DNA of 64,000 bases from Streptacidiphilus jiangxiensis (GCF_900109465.1 NZ_FOAZ01000032.1:1-64000), one strand, 5' to 3'; positions 18,982-27,895 are shown, numbered from the stretch's first letter. Translations and numbers: made by a program. The notes: generated from the sequence alone by a model not told the origin.

Positions 18982-19952
18982 CGAACACACTCACCATCGG
19001 ACGCAAAGCACGCGAGCGCAGCACGACGGCATCAGTCCCCCGGCACAGGACGCGGTCGGCGCGCCCGCCGTGGCAGGAGCCGCCGACCACCGTCGGCCAG
19101 GCGGCCAAAGGACTGACCCTCGGCGGCATGCTGGCCGTGGTCCTGGTGCCTCTGTGGATCATCGTGGTGACCAGCTTCTCCACGCCGGGCGCGATCAACC
19201 GCGCCGGCGGTCTGGTGGTCTGGCCGGACGGGCTGACCACCGAGGCCTACCGGGAGATGCTGGGCGACCCGACCGTGAGCACCTCCCTGCTGGTGAGCCT
19301 CGCCATCACCGGGGTCGGCACGGCGGTCTCCATGGTGGTCTCGGTCCTGTGCGCCTACGGCCTCTCGCGACCGCGCTCGCTGGGCCACCGCTTCGTCCTG
19401 GTGCTGCTGATCATCACGATGTTCGTCAGCGGCGGGCTCATCCCCACCTTCCTGGTGGTCACCGGCCTCGGCGGCTACGACCAGTGGTGGGCGCTGATCC
19501 TTCCGGGCTGCGTCTCGGTCTTCAACATCCTGATCCTGCGGTCCTTCTACAGCGAGACCTCAGCCGAGCTGATCGACGCCGCGCGGATGGACGGCGCGGG
19601 CGACTGGCGCATCCTGTGGTCGGTCGTGCTGCCCACCTCGCGGGCGGTGACCGCGGTGATCGCACTGTTCTACGCCGTGGGCTACTGGAACTCGTTCTTC
19701 AACGTCATGCTCTACATGCCGACGGACAGCCAGAAGTGGCCGCTGCAGTACGTGCTGCTCACCTACGTGAACCGCGGAGTCGGGCTGCCGGGTTCGATCA
19801 ACGCCGGCTTCGGCAACACTCACGCCCAGACCGCGCCGCTGTCCCTGCAGATGGCGGTGGTGGTGCTCACGCTGGTGCCGCTGCTGATCGTCTACCCGTT
19901 CGTGCAGAAGCACTTCCGCACCGGTGTCCTCACCGGCGCGATCAAGGGCTGA
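18978..19952 (+). CDS. Sugar ABC transporter permease (YtcP/MalG type)
   Basis: A 324-residue permease with a polar N-terminal extension of about 40 residues and six predicted membrane segments. The EAA loop reads ELIDAARMDGAGDWRILWSV (about 195-214). The start ATG overlaps the previous stop by 4 bp. It completes the transporter; a hairpin-rich 118-bp gap separates it from the lacI gene. Confidence 0.92.
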   Translation: MTNTLTIGRKARERSTTASVPRHRTRSARPPWQEPPTTVGQAAKGLTLGGMLAVVLVPLWIIVVTSFSTPGAINRAGGLVVWPDGLTTEAYREMLGDPTVSTSLLVSLAITGVGTAVSMVVSVLCAYGLSRPRSLGHRFVLVLLIITMFVSGGLIPTFLVVTGLGGYDQWWALILPGCVSVFNILILRSFYSETSAELIDAARMDGAGDWRILWSVVLPTSRAVTAVIALFYAVGYWNSFFNVMLYMPTDSQKWPLQYVLLTYVNRGVGLPGSINAGFGNTHAQTAPLSLQMAVVVLTLVPLLIVYPFVQKHFRTGVLTGAIKG

Positions 19953-19987
19953 CGCGGACCGCCGTCGACGGACGGTCCACACTGACC

Positions 19988-20040
19988 GGGAGCGGTTCCC
20001 GCGCGAATCCCCGCCGCGTGACAGAGAAGGAACCGCTCCC
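19988..20040 (+). terminator. Hairpin between permease and lacI genes
   Basis: GGGAGCGGTTCC at 19988-19999 pairs perfectly with 20029-20040 across a 29-nt loop. A second, smaller stem (GGACCG to CGGTCC, 19955-19977) sits just after the permease stop. They may weaken read-through from the transporter into lacI; there is no T-run. Confidence 0.5.
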
Positions 20041-20070
20041 CCAGCCCGAACCGACCCGAAGGAAGCACAG

Positions 20071-21111
20071 ATGGCGACCATTGCCGACGTGGCCAAGCAC
20101 GCAGGCGTCTCGTCGAGCACGGTGAGCTACGCGCTCAGCGGCAAGCGCTCGATCTCGGGCGAGACCCGGCAGCGGATCGAGCAGGCCATCACGGAGCTCG
20201 GCTACCACCCCAACGCCGGTGCCCGCGCACTGGCGGGCAAGCGCTCGCACATCATCGCCCTGGTGGTGCCCCTGCACACCAACGTGTACGTGCCCACGAT
20301 GATGGAGATCGCCATCGCCGTCACCATGGCGGCCCGTCAGTACGGCTACGACGTCCTGCTCATCACCAACGACGAGGGCCCCGAGGGCGTGCGCCGGGTC
20401 GCCGGCAGCGGCCTGGCCGACGGGGTGATCCTCATGGACGTCCGCCTCGACGACGACCGCGTCCCGGTCCTGCGCGCCCAGGGCATCCCCGCGGCCCTCA
20501 TCGGCATCCCCGACGACCCGCACGGCCTGTCCTGCGTCGACCACGACTTCGCCGCGGCGGGCGCCCTCTGCGCCGACCACCTGGCCGACCTCGGCCACCG
20601 CGACGTCGCGTTCATCGGCTACGCCGCCGGCGTCTACCAACGCCACGCCGGCTACGCCGAGCGGACCCTGAACGGCTTCCGCGACCAGGCGGAACAGCGC
20701 GACCTGCGCTTCCTGCACCGCCCGTGCGAGGGCACCTACGAAAGCACGGCGGGCACCCTGGCCCGCATCCTCTCCGACCGCCCGGCGACCACGGGGTTCG
20801 TGGTGCAGAACGAGGGAGCGATCGGCCCGCTGCTGAGCCTGCTGCGCGCAACCGGGCGGACCGTCCCCGAGGACGCCTCGGTCATGGCCATCTGCCCCGA
20901 CCAGCTGGCGGAGCAGTACGCGCCCCGGCTCACGGCCGTCACGGGCCCGCCGAACGAGCTCGGCTCGGTCGCCGTCGAGCAGGTCATGGCCAGGATCTCC
21001 GCAGCCGCCGACGGCGCCCCGCAGCCGGAGGACGGGCTGCTGCTGCTCTCGCCGGACCTGGTGGTCCGCGAGAGCACGGCGCCCGCGCCGCGTCGGCGCA
21101 CCGACCATTGA
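20071..21111 (+). CDS. LacI-family repressor of the xyloglucan locus
   Basis: A 346-residue regulator. The helix-turn-helix is at residues 1-22 (TIADVAKHAGVSSSTVSYAL), followed by the hinge helix NAGARALAGKRS and a periplasmic-binding-like effector domain to about 335. ATG at 20071 is preceded by GAAGGAAG. It lies inside the rightward operon between the permeases and GH42, so it likely represses its own operon and the divergent GH3 operon through the two TCGAAGCGCTTCGA-like sites, releasing on a sugar from xyloglucan (inference). Confidence 0.93.
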   Translation: MATIADVAKHAGVSSSTVSYALSGKRSISGETRQRIEQAITELGYHPNAGARALAGKRSHIIALVVPLHTNVYVPTMMEIAIAVTMAARQYGYDVLLITNDEGPEGVRRVAGSGLADGVILMDVRLDDDRVPVLRAQGIPAALIGIPDDPHGLSCVDHDFAAAGALCADHLADLGHRDVAFIGYAAGVYQRHAGYAERTLNGFRDQAEQRDLRFLHRPCEGTYESTAGTLARILSDRPATTGFVVQNEGAIGPLLSLLRATGRTVPEDASVMAICPDQLAEQYAPRLTAVTGPPNELGSVAVEQVMARISAAADGAPQPEDGLLLLSPDLVVRESTAPAPRRRTDH

Positions 21112-21133
21112 CGCCTCCATCCAAGGAGTCCCC

Positions 21134-23119
21134 ATGACGACCCGTCGCCTGACAGACCGCCTCGGCGGCCTCGCCTTCGGCGGTGACTACAACCCGGAGC
21201 AGTGGGACGAGGAGGTCTGGAAGCAGGACGACGAGCTGATGCGCCGGGCCGGGGTCAACCTGGCCACGGTCGGCGTCTTCTCCTGGGCCTTGCTGGAGCC
21301 GGAGGAGGGCCGCTACGACTTCGCCTGGCTCGACGCCCACCTGGACCGCCTGCACACCAACGGCGTCGCCGTCGACCTGGCCACGCCGACCGCCTCCCCG
21401 CCCCCGTGGTTCACCCTCGCCCACCCGGACGCCCTGCCGGTCGGCCCCGACGGCACGCGGCTGACGCACGGCAGCCGCGACACCTACTGCCTGGCCGCCC
21501 CCGCCTACCGCGACGCTGCCCGCGGCCTCGCGAGCGTCCTGGCCGAGCGCTACGGCGACCATCCGGCAGTGGTGCTGTGGCACGTGCACAACGAGTACGT
21601 GACGCTGTGCTGGTGCGACCGGACCGCAGCTGCCTTCCGGGTCTGGCTGCGGGCCCGGCACGGTTCGCTCGACGCCCTCAACGAGGCCTGGGGAACGGCG
21701 TTCTGGAGCCAGCGGTACACCTCCTGGGAGCAGGTCCTGCCGCCACGCGCCACGCAGTGGCACAAGAACCCCGGGCAGGCACTCGACTTCCGGCGCTTCT
21801 GGTCCGACGAGACCCTCGCCGCCTACCGCGAGCAGCGCGACGCCATCCGCGCCCACAGTGACCGGCCGGTGACGACGAATCTGATGCTGCCCGGCTACCA
21901 GAACCTGGACCTGTGGGATTTCGGTCGCGAGGTCGACCTCGTCAGCATCGACCACTACCCGACCGCTCCGGGCGTGGACGCCGCCGCCGACACCGCCTTC
22001 GGCGCCGACCGCGCCCGCTCCTTCGCGGGCGGTGCGCCCTGGCTGCTGATGGAGCAGGGCACCAACACCGTCTACGCCGGGGACCGCACGCTCGGCAAGG
22101 AGCCCGGCGAGATCCTGCGGCACTCGCTCGGCCACATCGCTCGCGGCTCCGAGGGCGCACTGTTCTTCCAGTGGCGCCAGTCGCGGGCCGGTGCGGAGAC
22201 CTGGCACTCGGCGATGGTGCCGCACGCCGGACCGGACAGCCGTACCTTCCGCGAGGTCGCCCGGACCGGTGCGGCCGTCGGCCGCCTCGGTGAGCTCGCC
22301 GGCTCCACGGTGCGGGCCGAGGTGGCGGTGCTGCACGACTCCGACGCCTGGTGGGCGCTGGACGTCGACGGCCTGCCCTCGGCCGAACTCGACTACCACG
22401 CGGCGCTGCGCCGCGCCCACCGCGCCCTGTGGGACGCGGGCGTCACCACGGACTTCGCCCATCCGGAGCAGGAACTCGGCCGCTACCGCCTCGTGGTCGC
22501 CCCGGCGCTCTTCCTGCTCTCCGACGCTGGCGCCGTCAACCTGCGCCGCTACGTCGAGGGCGGCGGCACGCTGTTCGTCCAGCACGCGACGGGCTACGTC
22601 GACGACCGCCTGCACGCCCGCCTCGGCGGCTACCCGGCCGCGCCGTTGCGCGAGGCCCTCGGCATCCGCGTCGAGGAGTACCGCCCGCTGCGGCGGGAGG
22701 AGCGGATCACGCTGTCCGACGGCTCGCACGCCACGGCGTGGAGTGAGTCGCTGCGCGCCGAGGGCGCCGAGACGATCGCCTCCTACACCCACGGCCTGCT
22801 CGCGGGCACCCCCGCGCTCACCCGCCACAGTTTCGGCGCCGGCCAGGGCTGGTACCTTTCCGCCCGCCTCGACGACACCGACCACGCCGCGCTGGTCGCC
22901 CGGCTGCTCGATGCCACCGGTGTCCGGCCCGAGCTGCCCGGACTGCCGCCGGGCGTCGAAGCCGTCACCCGGCACGCGGCGGACGGCCGCCGCTGGCACG
23001 TGGTCATGAACCACGGCGCCGAGCCCGCACAGCTGCCGCAGCCCCTGCACGACCTGCTGACCGACGGCCCGGTGAGCGCGCTGCCGCCCGGCGGCTGCGC
23101 GGTCCTGCGCGCTCGCTGA
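21134..23119 (+). CDS. Cytoplasmic GH42 beta-galactosidase
   Basis: A 661-residue GH42 enzyme expected to remove beta-D-galactose, here probably from xyloglucan side chains after fucose is gone. The start FGGDYNPEQW is typical. Acid/base Glu154 lies in WHVHNEY and nucleophile Glu307 in LLMEQGTN. A trimerization-type domain (about 395-590) and a small C-terminal beta domain follow. No signal peptide. It starts 22 bp after lacI with AAGGAG in between, in the same operon. Confidence 0.95.
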   Translation: MTTRRLTDRLGGLAFGGDYNPEQWDEEVWKQDDELMRRAGVNLATVGVFSWALLEPEEGRYDFAWLDAHLDRLHTNGVAVDLATPTASPPPWFTLAHPDALPVGPDGTRLTHGSRDTYCLAAPAYRDAARGLASVLAERYGDHPAVVLWHVHNEYVTLCWCDRTAAAFRVWLRARHGSLDALNEAWGTAFWSQRYTSWEQVLPPRATQWHKNPGQALDFRRFWSDETLAAYREQRDAIRAHSDRPVTTNLMLPGYQNLDLWDFGREVDLVSIDHYPTAPGVDAAADTAFGADRARSFAGGAPWLLMEQGTNTVYAGDRTLGKEPGEILRHSLGHIARGSEGALFFQWRQSRAGAETWHSAMVPHAGPDSRTFREVARTGAAVGRLGELAGSTVRAEVAVLHDSDAWWALDVDGLPSAELDYHAALRRAHRALWDAGVTTDFAHPEQELGRYRLVVAPALFLLSDAGAVNLRRYVEGGGTLFVQHATGYVDDRLHARLGGYPAAPLREALGIRVEEYRPLRREERITLSDGSHATAWSESLRAEGAETIASYTHGLLAGTPALTRHSFGAGQGWYLSARLDDTDHAALVARLLDATGVRPELPGLPPGVEAVTRHAADGRRWHVVMNHGAEPAQLPQPLHDLLTDGPVSALPPGGCAVLRAR

Positions 23120-23196
23120 GCCGCTTGGTCCTCCGACCTCCCTCCAGCTCTGCCGCTGATCGCCATCCCTCGCCCTTCCCACCCGGAGGCGCACGC

Positions 23197-23347
23197 ATGA
23201 GAGCGCTCACACTGCGTCAGCGCATGACCGCCGTCGCTGCGACCCTGTCGCTCGCGGCACTCGGCACGCTCACCGCCACCGCCACCGCCACCGCCCGCGG
23301 CCGCTGTGACCGGCGTGTCGGTGTCGGCGGCCTGCGCGATCGGCTGA
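23197..23347 (+). pseudogene. Orphan signal-peptide gene fragment
   Basis: ATG at 23197 with GGAGGC upstream starts MRALTLRQRMTAVAATLSLA and an Ala/Thr-rich run, a textbook signal peptide. About 35 codons in, the frame stops making sense; shifting by one base gives PAAAVTGVSVSAACAIG and a TGA at 23345-23347. This looks like the remains of a secreted-protein gene between GH42 and GH43 whose body has been lost. The rest of the 315-bp gap holds only the hairpin at 23359. Confidence 0.5.
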
Positions 23348-23358
23348 GCCCCAGGACC

Positions 23359-23401
23359 GGTGGTGCCCCGGCCGCGACCCCAGGAGCGCCGTGGCACCAC
23401 C
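23359..23401 (+). terminator. Hairpin upstream of GH43 gene
   Basis: GGTGGTGCC at 23359-23367 pairs perfectly with 23393-23401 over a 25-nt loop, ending 33 nt before the GH43 start. It could be the terminator of the lost gene or an attenuator. Confidence 0.4.
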
Positions 23402-23434
23402 ACCCCCTCCTCGCAAAGGAAAGGAACTGACCGC

Positions 23435-24937
23435 ATGTCAGCGCAGCACCCGAAGAGCGACACCGTCGCCAATCCCGTCATCCCCGGCTTCCATCCCGAC
23501 CCCAGCGTGTGCCGGGTCGGCGACGACTACTACCTCGTCTGCTCCAGCTTCGAGTACTTCCCCGGCATCCCCGTCTTCCACAGCCGGGACCTGGTGCGCT
23601 GGACGCAGCTCGGCAACGCCCTCGACCGGCCGAGCCAGCTGCGACTGCCGCTCGACATGCCGTCCTCGGCCGGGATCTACGCCCCCACGCTGCGTCACCA
23701 CGGCGGCCGCTTCTGGCTGATCGTCACGAACGTGGGCGACGGCGGCAACATGCTCTTCACGGCCACCGACCCGACCGGGCCCTGGTCGGATCCGATCCGG
23801 CTGCCTGACGTCCCCGGCATCGATCCCGACCTCGCCTGGGACGAGGACGGCACCTGCTGGGTCACCGTCGCCGGGATCTCCCAACTCCCCATCGACCCGC
23901 ACACCGGCGAGGCCCTCGGGCCGGCGCACCGCCTGTGGTCCGGCACGCCGGGCGCGCTGGCCCCGGAGGCGCCGCACCTCTACCGGATCGGCGACTACTG
24001 GTATCTGCTGATCGCCGAGGGCGGCACCGAGCGCGGCCACGGCGTGTCCGTCGCCCGCGGCCTCACGCCCACCGGCCCTTTCGAGCCATGCCCGGCCAAC
24101 CCGATCCTGACGCACCGCAGCACCGACCGTCCCGTCCAGAACACCGGCCACGCGGATCTCGTGCAGGGCCCCGACGGCTCGTGGTGGCTGGTGCTGCTGG
24201 GCGTGCGACCGGGCGGCGGCACCCCCGGCTGGCATGTGCTGGGCCGCGAGACCTTCCTCGCACCGGTCACCTGGGTGGACGGCTGGCCCGTCGTCGGCGA
24301 GCTCACCCCCGAGATCGCCGCGCCCACCTGGCCGCTCCAACCCGCCCCAGCCGTTCCCGCACGCGACGACTTCGACCAGCCCGAGCTGCACCCGCGCTGG
24401 ATCTCCGTGCGGCAGCGTCCGGTCGAGCTGTGCTCGACCAAGGAGCGGCCCGGCTGGCTGACCCTCCACGCTGCCGGCAGCTCCCTCGACGAGCCGGACG
24501 CGGTCTTCGTGGGCCGCCGCCAGCAGCACCTGGCCTGCGAGGCGCGCACGCTGGTCGACCCGTCCGACGGGCGTGGCGGCCTGGCCGTCCGGCTGGACGA
24601 GAGCCACCACTACGAGATCGAGGCGGGCCCGGGCGAGGTCACGGTCTTCGCCCGCATCGGTCCGCTGCGCACGGAGGTGGCCTCCCGACCGGTGCCCACC
24701 GGTGCGGTGGTCCTCGGCGTCGACATCGCCCCACTGCAGCCGCGCGACGCGCGCACCGGCCCCGACCTGCTCTCCTTCGGCGTCGAGGCGCCGGACGGCA
24801 CCTTCACCGTGCTCGCCGAACTAGAAGGCCGCTACCTCTCCACGGAGGTCGCCGGCGGCTTCACCGGCCGCGTGATCGGCCCGTACGCCGCCTCCGGCTC
24901 CGTCCACTTCGACTGGTGCGACTACCGGTCGCGCTGA
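23435..24937 (+). CDS. Cytoplasmic GH43 beta-xylosidase / alpha-L-arabinofuranosidase
   Basis: A 500-residue GH43 enzyme. The five-bladed propeller shows the catalytic base Asp22 in FHPDPS, Asp130 in PGIDPDLAWD and the acid Glu178 in PEAPHLY. Residues about 335-500 form the concanavalin-like C-terminal domain common in beta-xylosidase-type GH43 proteins. The opening, with SSFEYFPGIPVFHS, resembles the subfamily 12 group that includes the arabinofuranosidases of Bacteroides xyloglucan loci. ATG at 23435 follows AAAGGAAAGGAA. No signal peptide. Activity on xylose or arabinose side residues cannot be told from sequence. Confidence 0.9.
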   Translation: MSAQHPKSDTVANPVIPGFHPDPSVCRVGDDYYLVCSSFEYFPGIPVFHSRDLVRWTQLGNALDRPSQLRLPLDMPSSAGIYAPTLRHHGGRFWLIVTNVGDGGNMLFTATDPTGPWSDPIRLPDVPGIDPDLAWDEDGTCWVTVAGISQLPIDPHTGEALGPAHRLWSGTPGALAPEAPHLYRIGDYWYLLIAEGGTERGHGVSVARGLTPTGPFEPCPANPILTHRSTDRPVQNTGHADLVQGPDGSWWLVLLGVRPGGGTPGWHVLGRETFLAPVTWVDGWPVVGELTPEIAAPTWPLQPAPAVPARDDFDQPELHPRWISVRQRPVELCSTKERPGWLTLHAAGSSLDEPDAVFVGRRQQHLACEARTLVDPSDGRGGLAVRLDESHHYEIEAGPGEVTVFARIGPLRTEVASRPVPTGAVVLGVDIAPLQPRDARTGPDLLSFGVEAPDGTFTVLAELEGRYLSTEVAGGFTGRVIGPYAASGSVHFDWCDYRSR

Positions 24938-24974
24938 TCCCCACCGCACCCGACAGCGAAAGGCAGACAACGAC

Positions 24975-26723
24975 ATGACGCACCACCTGCCCGTGGCACG
25001 CCACCGCGCACGCGGGGCGAGCCTGGCCGCGACCGCCGCTCTGCTCCTGTTGGCCCCGGCCACGATCGGCGGCACGGCCTTCGCCGTCGACAGCACGGCC
25101 CCCACAACCCCCACCGACGCGACCCCGATGGTCCACAACCGGGCCATGGACACCGTCGCGCGGATGCAGCCCAGCTGGAACATGGGCAACAGCCTGGACG
25201 CCATCCCCGACGAGACCTCCTGGGGCAACCCGCCCGCGACCAAGGCGCTGTTCGACTACATCAAGTCGCAGGGCTTCCGCAGCGTCCGCATCCCCGTCGC
25301 CTGGAGCAACGGCCAGTCGGCGACCGCCCCGTACACCATCGACCCGACCTACCTGGCCCGGGTCAAGCAGGTCGTCGACTACGCCCTGGCCGACGGCCTG
25401 TACGTGGACATGAACGTCCACCACGACTCCTGGCAGTGGATCACCAACATGCCCACCCAGCACGACCAGGTGCTGGCCCGGTTCGACGCGACCTGGACGC
25501 AGCTCGCGGAGACCTTCCGCAACGAGTCGGACCGGCTGCTCTTCGAGAGCGTCAACGAGCCCGGCTTCACGGGCGCCACCGGCGACGCCCAGAAGATGTC
25601 GCTGCTGGACGAGTTGAACAACTCCTTCCACAGCATCGTGCGCCGGTCGGGCGGCGGGAACGCCACCCGCCTGCTCATCCTTCCGCCCGTCGGCTCCAGC
25701 CCGGACCAGACCTCCATGGAGCATCTGGCCGCCGACATGGCGACGCTGAACGACCCCGACCTGGTCGCCACCGTGCACTACTACAGCTTCTGGCCGTTCA
25801 GCGTGAACATCGCGGGCTACACCACCTTCAATGCCCAGACGCAGCAGGACCTCACCGACGCCTTCAACCGGATGCGGGACATCTTCACCTCCAAGGGCAT
25901 CCCCGTGTACCTCGGCGAGTACGGACTGCTGAGCGAGCCCGACTCCGGCATCGTCGAGCGCGGCGAAATGCTCAAGTACTTCCAGGAGGTGGCCTATCAG
26001 GCGCGCCTCGACCACGTGACCACCGCGCTGTGGGACGACGGCAACTTCCTGGACCGCAACGCGCTGCAGTGGCGCGACCCGGCCCTGTTCTCCTGGATCA
26101 AGTCGAGCTACCACACCGAGTCCGGCACCGCCTCCACCGACCAGGTCTTCGTCTCGAAGTCCGGTCCCGTCAGCGCCCAGACGCTCACGCTGAACCTCAA
26201 CGGGACGGATTTCCTCAGCATCTGGCAGGACGACACCCGCCTGGTCCGTGGCCGGGACTACGCCGTCTCCGGCAACCAGCTCACCCTGACCGCGGCCGAA
26301 CTCGCGAAGTTGACCGGCACGGGGGCGTACGGCGTCAACTCCACCCTCCAGGTCCACTTCTCCCGGGGCCTGCCCTGGCAGATTCAGGTGATCACCAACG
26401 ACACGCCGGCGCTCTCGGGCGCGACCGGCACCAGCGACTCCCTCGCCATCCCCACCCAGTTCCACGGCGACCGGATCGCCACCATGGAGGCCTCCTACGC
26501 CGACGGCACCGGCGCCGGCCCCGCCTCCTGGACCACCTACCAGGAGTTCGGCACCGCCTTCTCCCCCGACTACACGGGCGGCGCACTGACCCTCACCTCC
26601 GCGTTCCTGACCTCGCTCAAGGACGGCGCGCCGGTGACGCTCACCTTCCACTTCTGGAGCGGCACCAGCGATACCTACCACCTGACCAAGTCCGGGACCT
26701 CGGTCACCGGCACCTCCTCCTGA
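24975..26723 (+). CDS. Secreted GH5 (subfamily 4-like) endo-glucanase / xyloglucanase, second copy
   Basis: A 582-residue paralogue of the protein at 4328, alike over its full length. Signal peptide about 1-37 (LLLLAPATIGGTAFA). Catalytic domain about 50-385 with NMGNSLD, MNVHHDSW, acid/base Glu195 in ESVNEP and nucleophile Glu315 in LGEYG. The same two C-terminal beta modules end in WSGTSDTYHL. Unlike the first copy it sits inside the LacI-controlled operon, 38 bp after GH43, and lacks the upstream promoter element. Two differently regulated copies of one activity are thus likely. A terminator follows at 26741. Confidence 0.9.
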   Translation: MTHHLPVARHRARGASLAATAALLLLAPATIGGTAFAVDSTAPTTPTDATPMVHNRAMDTVARMQPSWNMGNSLDAIPDETSWGNPPATKALFDYIKSQGFRSVRIPVAWSNGQSATAPYTIDPTYLARVKQVVDYALADGLYVDMNVHHDSWQWITNMPTQHDQVLARFDATWTQLAETFRNESDRLLFESVNEPGFTGATGDAQKMSLLDELNNSFHSIVRRSGGGNATRLLILPPVGSSPDQTSMEHLAADMATLNDPDLVATVHYYSFWPFSVNIAGYTTFNAQTQQDLTDAFNRMRDIFTSKGIPVYLGEYGLLSEPDSGIVERGEMLKYFQEVAYQARLDHVTTALWDDGNFLDRNALQWRDPALFSWIKSSYHTESGTASTDQVFVSKSGPVSAQTLTLNLNGTDFLSIWQDDTRLVRGRDYAVSGNQLTLTAAELAKLTGTGAYGVNSTLQVHFSRGLPWQIQVITNDTPALSGATGTSDSLAIPTQFHGDRIATMEASYADGTGAGPASWTTYQEFGTAFSPDYTGGALTLTSAFLTSLKDGAPVTLTFHFWSGTSDTYHLTKSGTSVTGTSS

Positions 26724-26740
26724 CCACTCCGTTGGATCGG

Positions 26741-26764
26741 CCCGCGCGAAAAACCTCGCGCGGG
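26741..26764 (+). terminator. Terminator of the GH42-GH43-GH5 operon
   Basis: CCCGCGCGA at 26741-26749 pairs perfectly with TCGCGCGGG at 26756-26764 around a short A-rich loop, 18 nt after the GH5 stop. Confidence 0.8.
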
Positions 26765-26798
26765 TCGGCAACCTTTCCGCGCCCGGCGGCAACGAAGC
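26765..26798 (+). promoter_or_regulatory. ECF-sigma-like promoter element upstream of expansin gene
   Basis: GTCGGCAACCTTTCCG, then 8 nt, then GCGGCAACGAAG. It matches the element at 4254-4291 over both boxes. CAACCT is at 26769-26774 and GGCAAC at 26788-26793, ending 42 nt before the ATG at 26835. Spacing between boxes is 13 nt here and 14 nt in the other copy. Confidence 0.5.
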
Positions 26799-26834
26799 GG
26801 TGGTAACACCGACTCGACAGGGGCGAACGAACGG

Positions 26835-27800
26835 ATGGGCATGAGGGGAACGAGGCGCGCCGCGCCGCATTCACGACACGGACGCGAGCAGGGACGCGGG
26901 TTGACCACGGGCGTTCCGGCCGCGTTGCTGGCGGTCGGGGTGCTGACCTGCCTGGTGCTGGCCTTCCTGCCGGACGGCGGTCCCACCGACGCAGGGCGTG
27001 CCCTCGCGGCCGCCCGGACGGGCGCCCTGCCCGGCACCGCACCGGTGGCCGCTTCCGGTGCCGCCGGGGCGGTGGCCTCGTCGTCGCTGCCGCCGCACAC
27101 CGGAACCGCCTCGGCGTCGGTGTCCTCACCCCACTCGGCGACCGGCGGCGCCGCTTCGCTCGCCGGGTCGGCGGTGGCGCCCCTGGCCGGGCGGATCAAG
27201 CCCGGCGTCGCCTACCACGGCGTCGCCACCGCCTACGCCGCTGCGGACGGCAACGGCGCGTGCCTGTTCGGGCCGACCAGTGACCTGATGGTCGCGGCCA
27301 TGAACTACACCGACTACGAGTCGTCCAAGGCCTGCGGGGACTACGTGCTCGTGCACGCCGCCAACGGCGCCTCGCTGACGGTGCGGATCGTGAACGAGTG
27401 CCCCCTGCCCTGCGCGCCCGGCCAACTCGACCTGAGTCAGCAGGCGTTCGCGCGCCTCGCCGACCTCAGGGTCGGCCGTCTGCCGATCACCTGGACGCTG
27501 CTGAGCCCCGCCTCGCTCGGCCCGCTCTCCCTGCGGTACAAGACCGGCTCCACCCAGTGGTGGTGCGCGATCCAGGTGATCGGTCACCGGAACCCGGTCG
27601 CCCTGCTGGAGGTCCGGACGGCGGGCGGCTGGCGTCGGCTCCCACGCACCGACTACGACTACTTCGTCTCCGCCGACGGCAGCGGCTGCGGCGGGCCGGT
27701 CAGGATCACCGACATCTACGGCCAGCAGCTGACCGTCGACGGGATCGCGCTGCGGCCGGATGTCGCGCAGCCGACCGGCGTCCAGTTCGCCCGGCATTGA
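26835..27800 (+). CDS. Secreted expansin-like protein (DPBB plus CBM63)
   Basis: A 321-residue protein resembling bacterial expansins such as EXLX1. A basic N-terminus and a hydrophobic segment (about 25-46) form a signal or membrane anchor, then an Ala/Ser/Pro linker to about 120. The double-psi beta-barrel (about 123-212) starts GVATAYAAADGNGACLFG and contains Asp199 in GQLDLS, the position needed in expansins. The C-terminal CBM63 (about 218-315) has WWCAIQVIGH and aromatic residues typical of the cellulose-binding face. Expansins loosen cellulose/xyloglucan contacts without hydrolysis. It follows the xyloglucan operon and precedes an ECF sigma gene. Confidence 0.9.
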   Translation: MGMRGTRRAAPHSRHGREQGRGLTTGVPAALLAVGVLTCLVLAFLPDGGPTDAGRALAAARTGALPGTAPVAASGAAGAVASSSLPPHTGTASASVSSPHSATGGAASLAGSAVAPLAGRIKPGVAYHGVATAYAAADGNGACLFGPTSDLMVAAMNYTDYESSKACGDYVLVHAANGASLTVRIVNECPLPCAPGQLDLSQQAFARLADLRVGRLPITWTLLSPASLGPLSLRYKTGSTQWWCAIQVIGHRNPVALLEVRTAGGWRRLPRTDYDYFVSADGSGCGGPVRITDIYGQQLTVDGIALRPDVAQPTGVQFARH

Positions 27801-27856
27801 CCGGGCAGCCATCCAGCCGCCCGGTCTCGTTGACGACCGCTGCTACCCTCACGCGT

Positions 27857-27870
27857 TGTTAACGCGCACA
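27857..27870. promoter_or_regulatory. LacI-operator-like sequence upstream of ECF sigma gene
   Basis: TGTTAACGCGCACA, 26 nt before the sigma start, differs by one base from TGTTAACGCTCACA inside the GH127 gene (34982). The central CG and TGT/ACA ends are LacI-like, but the arms pair at only four of seven positions. Also part of the imperfect stem GCGTT-GTT-AACGC. Confidence 0.3.
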
Positions 27871-27895
27871 TGGCAAGAAAGGGCGACCGAGGGAG

